A stretch of 13,191 nucleotides of DNA, from assembly GCA_023667385.1 (NCBI GenBank), contig JAMPAE010000022.1, forward strand, positions 1-13,191. Reading direction: 5' to 3'. This DNA comes from Ruminococcus sp. GTDB lineage: Bacteria; Bacillota; Clostridia; Oscillospirales; Acutalibacteraceae. Below the pieces are notes generated by a model that did not search any database, was not told where the DNA came from, and was given only the letters and a program-made list of their open reading frames with translations. Position numbers and translations under genes: made by a program. This document shows, in pieces, positions 7,009 through 13,191 of this stretch (positions are counted from its first letter, which is position 1; every line of letters begins with the position of its first letter).

Positions 7009-8268
7009 ATGAAAGCTCCCCTTGCAGACAGAATCAGACCAACCACCATTGACGAAATGGTCGGTCAAAGGCATCTGCTTGAAAAAGGAAAGGCTTTGCG
7101 CAACATCATTGAATCAGGCGATTTGCCCAACCTTGTTTTTTACGGCCCGTCAGGCGTTGGTAAAACCACCCTCGCTTCAATCATCGCAAAATCCACCAAC
7201 CGAAAGTTCCACAAACTCAACGGTACATCAGCATCAACGGCAGACATAAAAGCAATTGTTGCCGAACTTGACACTCTTGCCGCAGTCAACGGAATTTTGC
7301 TCTATCTTGATGAGATTCAGTATTTCACAAAAAAGCAGCAGCAAACCTTGCTTGATTACATTGAAAAAGGTGAAATCACGCTGATTGCTTCAACAACAGA
7401 AAACCCCTATTTTTACATACACAACGCTATTCTCAGCCGTTCAACCGTTTTTGAATTTAAGTCCGTCACTGCTGAGGACATTGTGCCTGCCGTTAAGCGT
7501 GGATTTGACATTTTGAGGCAGGAAAAAGGCATTGAAATTGAGCTTGAAAGCGCCGTTTGCGAACACATTGCACGTGCCTGCGGCGGAGATGTGCGCAAAG
7601 CGATAAACTCGGTTGAGCTTTCCGTTTTAAGCACCGCAGAAAATGACGGCAAATACCTCATCACTCTTGAAAAAGCACAGGAGCTGACGCAAAAAAGCTC
7701 AATGAAATATGACCGTGACGGTGACGAGCATTATGACATACTTTCCGCTTTTCAAAAGTCAATGCGTGGATCTGATGCCAACGCTGCACTTCATTATCTT
7801 GCCAGACTGCTTGAAGCAGGTGATTTGCCGTCAGCAACAAGACGTCTTATGGTTTGTGCCTGCGAAGATGTCGGACTTGCCTATCCCATGATAATTCCCA
7901 TCGTTAAAGCTGCGGTTGATGCCGCCCTCATGGTCGGTTTACCTGAGGCAAGAATACCGCTTGCCGATGCGGTTGTACTTGTTTGCAACAGCCCGAAGTC
8001 TAATTCGGCATATCTCGCCATGGATGCTGCTGTTTCCGACATCAAGCGTGGCAACATAGGTCCGATTCCACGTCAGCTTCAAAACAAACACTATGACGGC
8101 GAGGATAATCAAAACAAAGGTCAGTTCTATCTTTACCCCCACGATTACCCCAATCATTACGTTAAGCAGCAATATCTGCCCGATGTGCTGAAAGATAAAC
8201 AATACTACATTCCGGGGGAAAATAAAAACGAGCAGGCTGCGGCAGAGTATTGGAAAAAAATCAAATAA
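7009..8268 (+). CDS. rarA: Replication-associated recombination protein A (RarA/MgsA family AAA+ ATPase)
   Basis: RarA is a tetrameric AAA+ ATPase of the clamp-loader clade that acts at stalled replication forks and single-stranded DNA ends. The 419-residue protein has PLADRIRPTTIDEMVGQ (4-20), Walker A GPSGVGKTT (46-54), Walker B LYLDEIQ (98-104), sensor 1 STTENP (128-133), an arginine finger in LSR (R144), and sensor 2 GGDVRKAIN (192-200). The C-terminal tetramerisation region has LLEAGDLPSATRRLMVCACEDVGLA (267-291) and the characteristic YLPDVLKDKQYYIPG (389-403). The usual DEIHRF Walker B context is DEIQYF here, a modest variation. The ATG at 7009 follows AAAGGAGA with about 9 nt spacing; upstream in-frame codons overlap the promoter. 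It is monocistronic, with its own promoter and a strong terminator. Confidence 0.95.
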   Translation: MKAPLADRIRPTTIDEMVGQRHLLEKGKALRNIIESGDLPNLVFYGPSGVGKTTLASIIAKSTNRKFHKLNGTSASTADIKAIVAELDTLAAVNGILLYLDEIQYFTKKQQQTLLDYIEKGEITLIASTTENPYFYIHNAILSRSTVFEFKSVTAEDIVPAVKRGFDILRQEKGIEIELESAVCEHIARACGGDVRKAINSVELSVLSTAENDGKYLITLEKAQELTQKSSMKYDRDGDEHYDILSAFQKSMRGSDANAALHYLARLLEAGDLPSATRRLMVCACEDVGLAYPMIIPIVKAAVDAALMVGLPEARIPLADAVVLVCNSPKSNSAYLAMDAAVSDIKRGNIGPIPRQLQNKHYDGEDNQNKGQFYLYPHDYPNHYVKQQYLPDVLKDKQYYIPGENKNEQAAAEYWKKIK

Positions 8269-8272
8269 AGCA

Positions 8273-8310
8273 AACGCTGATTAGTTTTTGTGCTAATCAG
8301 CGTTATTTTT
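8273..8310 (+). terminator. Strong terminator of rarA, possibly bidirectional
   Basis: AACGCTGATTAG (8273-8284) and CTAATCAGCGTT (8293-8304) form a perfect 12-bp stem with an 8-nt loop, followed by ATTTTT. It begins 4 bp after the rarA stop and reaches the stop codon of the convergent M56 gene. On the other strand the stem is followed by a less uniform TTGCTTTATTT, so it may also end that transcript. Confidence 0.93.
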
Positions 8311-10444
8311 ATTCTTCGTCGTACAAGCAGCCCCAATCATCAAGTGGCTCTCCGTCGCAGGAAAGTTCAATAACATCATCGTTAAGCGCTATGTCAAACA
8401 AATAAATATCAGGTTTATCATCTTGCGTTTCACCACGCAATTGGAGATTACCTTTTTTATCTTTCACAAATGATAATGATAAATAAGGCTGCGGTGTAAA
8501 CATATTTTCATGTTCCAATTTACCATTTTTATATACGCTTATTACAAAAGAAAATATTCCTGAAGTCGGACCGGGGGTTACAAAAATATCTTCTTTAACT
8601 CCGTCACTGTCAATGTCATATTTAGTCTTATCCATGTAAATGCTGCCGTAAGGCCATCCAATGCACTCGCCTTCAAGTTCAAACACTGCCTTATCAGGAA
8701 CAGGGCATGAAGTTTCATTTGATGAAGCCGAATAGCGGTATTCAGGTATTTTTGCGGAATGTTTTGCGTCAAACACAAAGCTGTTACCTTTAGCTCTAAA
8801 AACATAGGCATAATTACCGTCATCGGTACGCAGCGTCAATGTGTTGCCTTTCAGCTCGTACTTGCCGGTTGCTACATAGCTGCTTAAAGCGGAATAAACA
8901 AATGTGAAGCTTTTATCTTCTTCCATTAAACACAAGCTTGGTGAAAGCCAATCATCTGAATCCATATAGCTATACCGCTTATACGGCGATTCAATCGTGT
9001 TGTTCTCCAATCCGTCCCGGGCATTAACATCAACGGTTTTAGCAAGATACATTAACTCCATCTCACAGATACCGTCATCGTTTATCTGACCAATTGCAAA
9101 ATAAACAGAGCCATCCTTTTGTTCAAGCAGATAGAAAACTGTCCTTGCATCAACTATTTTTAAGGTTTCTTTGTTTTCTTTCCTGATTTTTGCAAGCGAA
9201 CATCCATCACGCCAAACGCCACCATGAAAAGCTGTTCCGAAATCTTCTTCAGCAAACGAAATTTGTTTCATTATTCCAATGTAATGAACACCGTAATAGC
9301 TGTCGTTCTCCATCAAGAATTTGCTGTTTTTCACGAATCTGTAGGTGTTGATATATTCCGCAAAACCGCTTTCCGGATCGCTTTCAAAAATAATTTCTTT
9401 CGCCTTGAACTCAATTGCGTCGCCGATCATAATTTCGTTGTAAACATCAGGGTCATCCATGTCTATGCTTTGCATCGACGCTTCAAATGTCTGATCGTCG
9501 CCGCTTTTGTCAATCGGGTTCGTAAGCAGGCACACCGATGCGGCAATGCAAACAACAACAGCAACCACAACAACCCAAAACGCAGGCTGTTTATAGTTGA
9601 GAACAGATTTGATTCTGCTTTTCACACTCACCTCGCCAAACGCCAACGGGCAGGCAGAAATCACTTTGTGTGATACGCTGCAGTTTATGAGTGCCTGAGA
9701 ATATGGCTTTTTGATTTCTGCGCCCATTTCTTTGATGACCCTTTCATCACAGGCAAGCTCAATGTCACGGCAAAGCAAAGCATAAGCTACCCACAAAACC
9801 GGGTTGAACCAATAAACACTGAGAATCGCAAACGCAAGCGGTTTATATATGTGGTCCTTACGCCTGAGATGAGCCTTTTCGTGAGCGATAATGTATTGAT
9901 AATCATCTTGGCAAGTGCTGTTTGGCAGAAAAATTTTCGGGCGGAATATACCGAAAATGAACGGCGTGTCGATTCTGTCGCAAAGATAAATGTTATCTTC
10001 AAGCTGAATGCTTTCCCTGACCTGCCTTTGTATTTTCAGATAGCTTACCGCTGTGTAAATCAGCATGGCAATGACGCCGACCACCCAACAGATTGCTAAA
10101 ATCAAAACAACCGTTTGCATTGGCGAAGTTGAAGCTTCGCCCGGTATCTCAGAATGAGATTTAATGATTGGGTTCACCGCTGAATTAAGCATAGCAACAC
10201 CACTGTGAATTTTCGGTGTGGATGAATAAACAAAATTTTCAGGGAAAGTCTGCGTGCTTGGCACAAGGCTGAGAATACTTTCAAATGAGAACGGAAAAAT
10301 CAACCTTATTCCAACAAGTGTCCACAAAGCACAGTGGATGAACTTCGGTGCTTTTTTGAGCAGAAAACGAAGCACAACAATTACTAAAGTAATCCAGCCT
10401 GCGGTTATACTCATGTTGACAATTTTCAAAAACAAATCACTCAT
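8309..10444 (-). CDS. BlaR1/MecR1-type M56 metalloprotease sensor with an unassigned C-terminal sensor region
   Basis: This 711-residue membrane protein has the M56 zinc motif HEKAH (H188, E189, H192) and a likely third ligand E229 in CRDIELACDERV. Membrane segments lie near 7-30, 36-54, 110-136, 203-225 and 289-308. The first 310 residues match BlaR1/MecR1-family proteins, including SRIKSVLNYKQPAFW just before the last helix. In the known systems, ligand binding outside the cell activates the protease, and the BlaI/MecI repressor is inactivated. The outer part (about 310-711) shows no S-x-x-K penicillin-binding motif context I can recognise, so beta-lactam sensing is not supported. It contains a lipocalin-like strand-rich stretch (about 505-560) and a calcium-loop-like DIDSDGVKED (610-619). 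The ATG at 10444 overlaps the blaI stop (ATGA), so translation is probably coupled. The signal sensed is unknown. Confidence 0.88.
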   Translation of the reverse strand: MSDLFLKIVNMSITAGWITLVIVVLRFLLKKAPKFIHCALWTLVGIRLIFPFSFESILSLVPSTQTFPENFVYSSTPKIHSGVAMLNSAVNPIIKSHSEIPGEASTSPMQTVVLILAICWVVGVIAMLIYTAVSYLKIQRQVRESIQLEDNIYLCDRIDTPFIFGIFRPKIFLPNSTCQDDYQYIIAHEKAHLRRKDHIYKPLAFAILSVYWFNPVLWVAYALLCRDIELACDERVIKEMGAEIKKPYSQALINCSVSHKVISACPLAFGEVSVKSRIKSVLNYKQPAFWVVVVAVVVCIAASVCLLTNPIDKSGDDQTFEASMQSIDMDDPDVYNEIMIGDAIEFKAKEIIFESDPESGFAEYINTYRFVKNSKFLMENDSYYGVHYIGIMKQISFAEEDFGTAFHGGVWRDGCSLAKIRKENKETLKIVDARTVFYLLEQKDGSVYFAIGQINDDGICEMELMYLAKTVDVNARDGLENNTIESPYKRYSYMDSDDWLSPSLCLMEEDKSFTFVYSALSSYVATGKYELKGNTLTLRTDDGNYAYVFRAKGNSFVFDAKHSAKIPEYRYSASSNETSCPVPDKAVFELEGECIGWPYGSIYMDKTKYDIDSDGVKEDIFVTPGPTSGIFSFVISVYKNGKLEHENMFTPQPYLSLSFVKDKKGNLQLRGETQDDKPDIYLFDIALNDDVIELSCDGEPLDDWGCLYDEE

Positions 10445-10809
10445 GGCTGCTCCTCCTCAAATTCATCAACCATTTTACGAAGCTGCTCAATCTCATATGC
10501 CGAAAGCTTCTTCCTTGAAGTGAATGCGGAAAGGAATGCCGGCAGTGAACCGTGAAACGCAGATTCAACAAACTGCTCGCTTCTCCTCGAATCAAATTCC
10601 CGCTTGGAAATCAGTGATGTAACCGTACCCTTTGCGTTTTGGAACAAACCTTTATCGCACAACCGCCTAAGCACAGTATATGACGTTGTTTTTTTCCATC
10701 CCAACTGTTCCTCACTGATTTTTGCAAGAGCACCGGATGCAATCGGTTCGTTGTTCCAGATAATATCGGCAAAACGGGATTCAATTTCACCCATTTGTAT
10801 GTCATTCAT
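10441..10809 (-). CDS. blaI: BlaI/MecI/CopY-family transcriptional repressor
   Basis: The 122-residue length is typical of BlaI/MecI. Residues 8-73 form a winged helix with the recognition-helix region WKKTTSYTVLRRLCDKGLF (38-56), which matches the WxxxTVxTxLxRLxxKG pattern of the family. Residues 74-120 would form the helical dimerisation domain. The protein should bind the operator dyads just upstream and repress its own operon, and be relieved through the M56 partner encoded next. The ATG at 10809 has GAGGAGG 6 nt upstream. The stop overlaps the M56 start by four bases. I use the symbol for the family; it does not mean beta-lactamase control, since no beta-lactamase or penicillin-binding protein gene lies nearby. 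Confidence 0.92.
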   Translation of the reverse strand: MNDIQMGEIESRFADIIWNNEPIASGALAKISEEQLGWKKTTSYTVLRRLCDKGLFQNAKGTVTSLISKREFDSRRSEQFVESAFHGSLPAFLSAFTSRKKLSAYEIEQLRKMVDEFEEEQP

Positions 10810-10823
10810 AAAGAGCCTCCTCG

Positions 10824-10840
10824 TTCTACAGCTTGTAGTA
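10824..10840. promoter_or_regulatory. BlaI operator 1 (promoter-downstream)
   Basis: TTCTACA-N4-GTAGTA, close to the TACAnnTGTA-type sites bound by BlaI/MecI. It contains CTACA/TGTAG around a 3-bp centre (10826-10838) and overlaps a second, perfect palindrome with 8-bp arms, AGCTTGTA/TACAAGCT (10830-10846). It covers the expected transcription start and ends about 5 bp from the ribosome binding site. Confidence 0.72.
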
Positions 10841-10847
10841 CAAGCTC

Positions 10848-10876
10848 ATTCTACACCACGTAGAATAATTTGTCAA
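10848..10876 (-). promoter_or_regulatory. Promoter of the blaI-M56 operon
   Basis: On the minus strand, TTGACA (10876-10871), a 17-bp spacer and TAGAAT (10853-10848). This is nearly consensus and predicts a start near 10841 with a leader of about 30 nt. The embedded operators imply a strong promoter held off by the repressor. Confidence 0.88.
10849..10865. promoter_or_regulatory. BlaI operator 2 (overlapping the -10 box and spacer)
   Basis: TTCTACA-N4-GTAGAA has the same layout as operator 1, with perfect 6-bp arms TTCTAC/GTAGAA. Centre-to-centre spacing to operator 1 is 25 bp. It overlaps the -10 hexamer and most of the spacer, so bound repressor would block RNA polymerase. Confidence 0.75.
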
Positions 10877-10897
10877 TAGGTACAAAGATTAAACAAC

Positions 10898-10932
10898 AAA
10901 AATCCGAGCGACATCTGCGTATCGCCCGGATT
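10898..10932 (-). terminator. Rho-independent terminator of the alcohol dehydrogenase gene
   Basis: On the minus strand, AATCCGGGCGA (10932-10922) pairs with TCGCTCGGATT (10911-10901) with one G-U pair and a 10-nt loop, followed by a run of T residues (10902-10898). It lies 19 bp after the stop and just upstream of the blaI promoter, insulating the two units. Confidence 0.85.
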
Positions 10933-10951
10933 AATTAATAATTAAATATTC

Positions 10952-12157
10952 TTATTTCATCAACCTTCTGATTACAGCTTCGCAATCTGCTTCGTCCATA
11001 ATCTTCGGAACGGGATAAAGCGGGTTACCTTCCTTGAGAGCACGCTTAACAATTGTCGGAATATCTTCTTCCTTAATCATGTCAAACTTATCAGGAATGT
11101 TCATCTTGCGGTTGAGTTCCTTAATTGCTTCAATGAATGCAATTGCTTTTTCAGCATCTGTTCCGTCTGTCTTAACGCCTGCAATAACAGCAAGCTTTGC
11201 AAGACGTGCGTGAGCTGTTTCGCCGTAATATTCAAGAACATACGGAAGAATGATTGCGTTTGCAAGGCCGTGAGGTACACCGTAGAAACCGCCGAGATTG
11301 TGCGCAATTGCGTGAACATAACCAACATAAGCTCTTGTGAAAGCCATGCCTGCATAATAAGAAGCTTTGAGCATTTGATTTCTTGCTTCAAGGTCCTTGC
11401 CGTTTTCATATACCTTTTCGATGTTATCGAAAATCATCTTTGTTGCTTTTTCAGCGTAATCCTCGGTTGACTTAACGTTGCTCTTGCCGATATATGCTTC
11501 AACAGCGTGGGTGAGAGCATCCATGCCTGTTGTTGAAGTGATGTGCGGAGGCAAGCCGAGTGTAAGCTCGGGGTCAAGCACTGCGTACTTCGGGCGAAGT
11601 CTCGGATCGTTAATTGCGTTCTTTTCATGAGTTGTTGTGTCTGTAACAACGGCTGCAAGTGTGGTTTCTGAACCTGTACCCGCAGTTGTCGGAACAGCAA
11701 AGAGCGGAGGAAGCTTGTGATGAAGCTTCAAAACACCTCTCATCTGTCTGACAGTCATCTTCGGGTTTGCAGCTCTTGCTGCTGTTGCCTTTGCGCAGTC
11801 CATTGGTGAACCGCCGCCGAAAGCAATCACGCCCTCACAGTTGTTGTCAAGATAAAGCTGAAGAGCATCCTCAATGTTGTCAATTGAGGGGTTCGGCTGA
11901 GTTCCGTCATAGACAACATACTCAATTCCGATTTCTTCAAGCTTTGCAAAAAGTCCGTCAAGAAGATGAAGACCCATCAGACCTTTATCGGTTACAATGA
12001 GAACATTTTTGAGTCCTTTTGATTTGATAAGATCAGGAAGTTGTTTGATTGCACCCGGACCCTCAAGAAGTTCAGGCTCCGACCAATCGAAAACATACAT
12101 GGCTATTTTCATAACCTTCTGAAATGCTCTGTAATATGCTTTTTTAAGCTGCCACAT
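10952..12157 (-). CDS. Iron-containing (type III) alcohol dehydrogenase
   Basis: This 401-residue protein belongs to the iron-dependent NAD(P)-linked alcohol dehydrogenase family, which interconverts alcohols and aldehydes in fermentation. The N-terminal nucleotide-binding half contains GGGSPMDCAK (114-123) and PTTAGTGSE (156-164). The C-terminal metal site is intact: D213 and H217 in TGMDALTHAVEAY, H282 in VHAIAH and H296 in GVPHGLANAIILP, with spacings like FucO. The physiological substrate (ethanol, butanol, propanediol or other) cannot be told from sequence. The N-terminus MWQLKKAYYRAFQKVMKIAM extends about 25 residues before the Rossmann-like part, as in a clostridial subgroup. The ATG at 12157 follows AAAGGG with a rather long spacing of about 10 nt. 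It is monocistronic, with its own promoter and terminator, and divergent from degV. Confidence 0.94.
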   Translation of the reverse strand: MWQLKKAYYRAFQKVMKIAMYVFDWSEPELLEGPGAIKQLPDLIKSKGLKNVLIVTDKGLMGLHLLDGLFAKLEEIGIEYVVYDGTQPNPSIDNIEDALQLYLDNNCEGVIAFGGGSPMDCAKATAARAANPKMTVRQMRGVLKLHHKLPPLFAVPTTAGTGSETTLAAVVTDTTTHEKNAINDPRLRPKYAVLDPELTLGLPPHITSTTGMDALTHAVEAYIGKSNVKSTEDYAEKATKMIFDNIEKVYENGKDLEARNQMLKASYYAGMAFTRAYVGYVHAIAHNLGGFYGVPHGLANAIILPYVLEYYGETAHARLAKLAVIAGVKTDGTDAEKAIAFIEAIKELNRKMNIPDKFDMIKEEDIPTIVKRALKEGNPLYPVPKIMDEADCEAVIRRLMK

Positions 12158-12203
12158 GGTAAAATCCCTTTCTGTGCTTCACGCACCTTTAATTAACCAT
12201 TTT

Positions 12204-12232
12204 ATTTTACTATAAATTACCGCCGTTTTCAA
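12204..12232 (-). promoter_or_regulatory. Promoter of the alcohol dehydrogenase gene
   Basis: On the minus strand, TTGAAA (12232-12227), a 17-bp spacer and TAAAAT (12209-12204), 47 bp before the ATG. It is a good match to the housekeeping consensus. I saw no operator, including no Rex-like site, in the surrounding bases. Confidence 0.75.
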
Positions 12233-12330
12233 GTGTTACGCCAAAAGTTTTATGATTGAATGAGATAATTTTAGTCAAGAATACAAATAATCAACAAAAT
12301 AGCATAAAATGTATACTCAGGAGGATAACA

Positions 12331-13182
12331 ATGAAAAACAAAATTGCAATCACAACCGAAAGTGCGGTTGATCTTTCCAAGGATTTTCAGAAAAAATATA
12401 ACATTCACGTTATACCGATGAACATAATCATCGGCGACGAGGAGTTCAAAGACGGCGTTGACCTTGACGCAAAACAGCTTTATGAAAAAAGTGAGCTTTA
12501 CGGCTCGCTTGCAAAAACTTCGGGTGTATCGCCGCATGAATACAAACTGATTTTTGAAACTCTTACATCACAGGGCTTTGATGTTGTTCACATTGCGCTC
12601 AGCAGCAAAATTTCCTCATGCTTTCAAAATGCACAGTTTGCCGCAAATGGGTTTGAGAACGTGTTTGTTGTTGATTCGCTCAGTCTTTCAGCAGGCATGG
12701 CGCTGCTTGCAATTGAAGCAGACAAGCTCAGAAATCGTGGCAAACCCGCTTCGGAAATTGCTCATGCACTTGAAGTGCTCCGAACAAAAGTCAGCACCAG
12801 CTTCATCCTTGAAAACACCGAGTATCTCTATAAAGGCGGCAGATGCTCACCGATGCAAAACCTCGGCGCAAACTTGTTTTCCCTGCGTCCGTCAGTTGAC
12901 ATTATCGGTGGTAAACTGATGCCCGGAAAGAAATACAAAGGCAATCCGTCACAGGCACGCATGAAATATATTGATGATAAGCTCAAAGAAAACCCAATGA
13001 TAAGCAGCGACACCTGTATGCTCAACTATTCCGACATTGACGAAGCGGAAGTCAACGAAATTGTTGCTCACCTGAAAGAAACCTCGCCGTTCAAAGAAGT
13101 CATTGTCAATGAAGCCGGCTGCTGTATTTCCGCTCACTGCGGAAAGGGCACAATGGGAATCATTTTTCAGAGTGAAAAATAA
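12331..13182 (+). CDS. degV: DegV family fatty-acid-binding protein (FakB-like)
   Basis: DegV/FakB proteins bind a fatty acid and, with a FakA kinase, present it for phosphorylation on the route to phospholipids. The 283-residue length is typical. Landmarks are KIAITTESAVDLSKDF (4-19), the ligand-contact segments KTSGVSPHEY (62-71) and ALSSKISSCFQNA (89-101), VVDSLSLSAGMALLA (113-127), YLYKGGR (165-171), RPSVDIIGGKLMP (186-198), and the C-terminal ISAHCGKGTMGIIF with H269. The ATG at 12331 follows a strong AGGAGGA with a spacing of 6-7 nt; an upstream in-frame start at 12256 has no such site. No clear promoter is visible; a TAAAAT at 12305-12310 lacks a good -35 box. No fakA gene is in the window. 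The genome probably has several paralogues, so the acyl-chain preference cannot be judged. Confidence 0.93.
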   Translation: MKNKIAITTESAVDLSKDFQKKYNIHVIPMNIIIGDEEFKDGVDLDAKQLYEKSELYGSLAKTSGVSPHEYKLIFETLTSQGFDVVHIALSSKISSCFQNAQFAANGFENVFVVDSLSLSAGMALLAIEADKLRNRGKPASEIAHALEVLRTKVSTSFILENTEYLYKGGRCSPMQNLGANLFSLRPSVDIIGGKLMPGKKYKGNPSQARMKYIDDKLKENPMISSDTCMLNYSDIDEAEVNEIVAHLKETSPFKEVIVNEAGCCISAHCGKGTMGIIFQSEK

Positions 13183-13191
13183 AAAACAGCA

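Noticed and set aside
9224..9673. 149-codon plus-strand open frame opposite the M56 gene
   Set aside because: It lies wholly antisense to a well-supported coding region, with no start signals or family resemblance.
12256..12330. 25-codon N-terminal extension of DegV
   Set aside because: The ATG at 12331 has a strong AGGAGGA, and family proteins begin at the equivalent of KIAITTES; the extension covers the likely promoter region.

Overview
The window looks like a chromosomal segment of a low-to-moderate-GC Gram-positive anaerobe of the Clostridia, most likely near Ruminococcaceae/Oscillospiraceae. This is an inference from strong AGGAGG/GGTGA-type ribosome binding sites, TTGACA/TATAAT-like promoters, U-tailed hairpin terminators, occasional TTG starts, and the protein families present (RlmH, WalJ/YycJ, MurA, RarA, BlaI/M56, iron alcohol dehydrogenase, DegV). 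There are ten genes, all complete. I see no tRNA, rRNA, CRISPR array, transposase or phage gene.

Positions 55-3931, minus strand: a four-gene operon read from right to left. It encodes a six-helix membrane protein with an N-terminal HAAS/permease-prefix-like domain, a condensation-superfamily (alcohol acetyltransferase-like) acyltransferase, the 23S rRNA methyltransferase RlmH, and a cytoplasmic GH27 glycosidase. The gaps are 13, 10 and 14 bp. It starts behind a terminator and has a plausible -10 box of its own.

Positions 4095-6373, minus strand: murA (TTG start), then a WalJ/YycJ-type metallo-beta-lactamase-fold hydrolase, each followed by a hairpin terminator. WalJ and RlmH genes are neighbours in many Firmicutes, so the membrane protein/acyltransferase pair looks like an insertion into an otherwise familiar cell-wall/housekeeping block.

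Positions 6374-7008: a 635-bp AT-rich divergent intergenic region. It holds a long, possibly structured murA leader on one strand and a very good extended -10 promoter for rarA on the other. rarA (7009-8268, plus) ends in a textbook terminator that lies tail-to-tail with the next gene.

Positions 8309-10876, minus strand: a compact BlaI repressor/M56 (BlaR1/MecR1-type) metalloprotease sensor operon. The two genes overlap by ATGA, and two similar operator dyads overlap or flank a near-consensus promoter. The sensor has no recognisable penicillin-binding domain. Instead it carries about 400 residues of unassigned region containing a calcium-loop-like motif. This is the part of the window most likely to hide undescribed biology, because the signal it senses and any target outside the operon are unknown.

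Positions 10898-13182: an iron-containing alcohol dehydrogenase (minus) diverges from a DegV/FakB fatty-acid-binding protein (plus). The dehydrogenase has a clear promoter and terminator.
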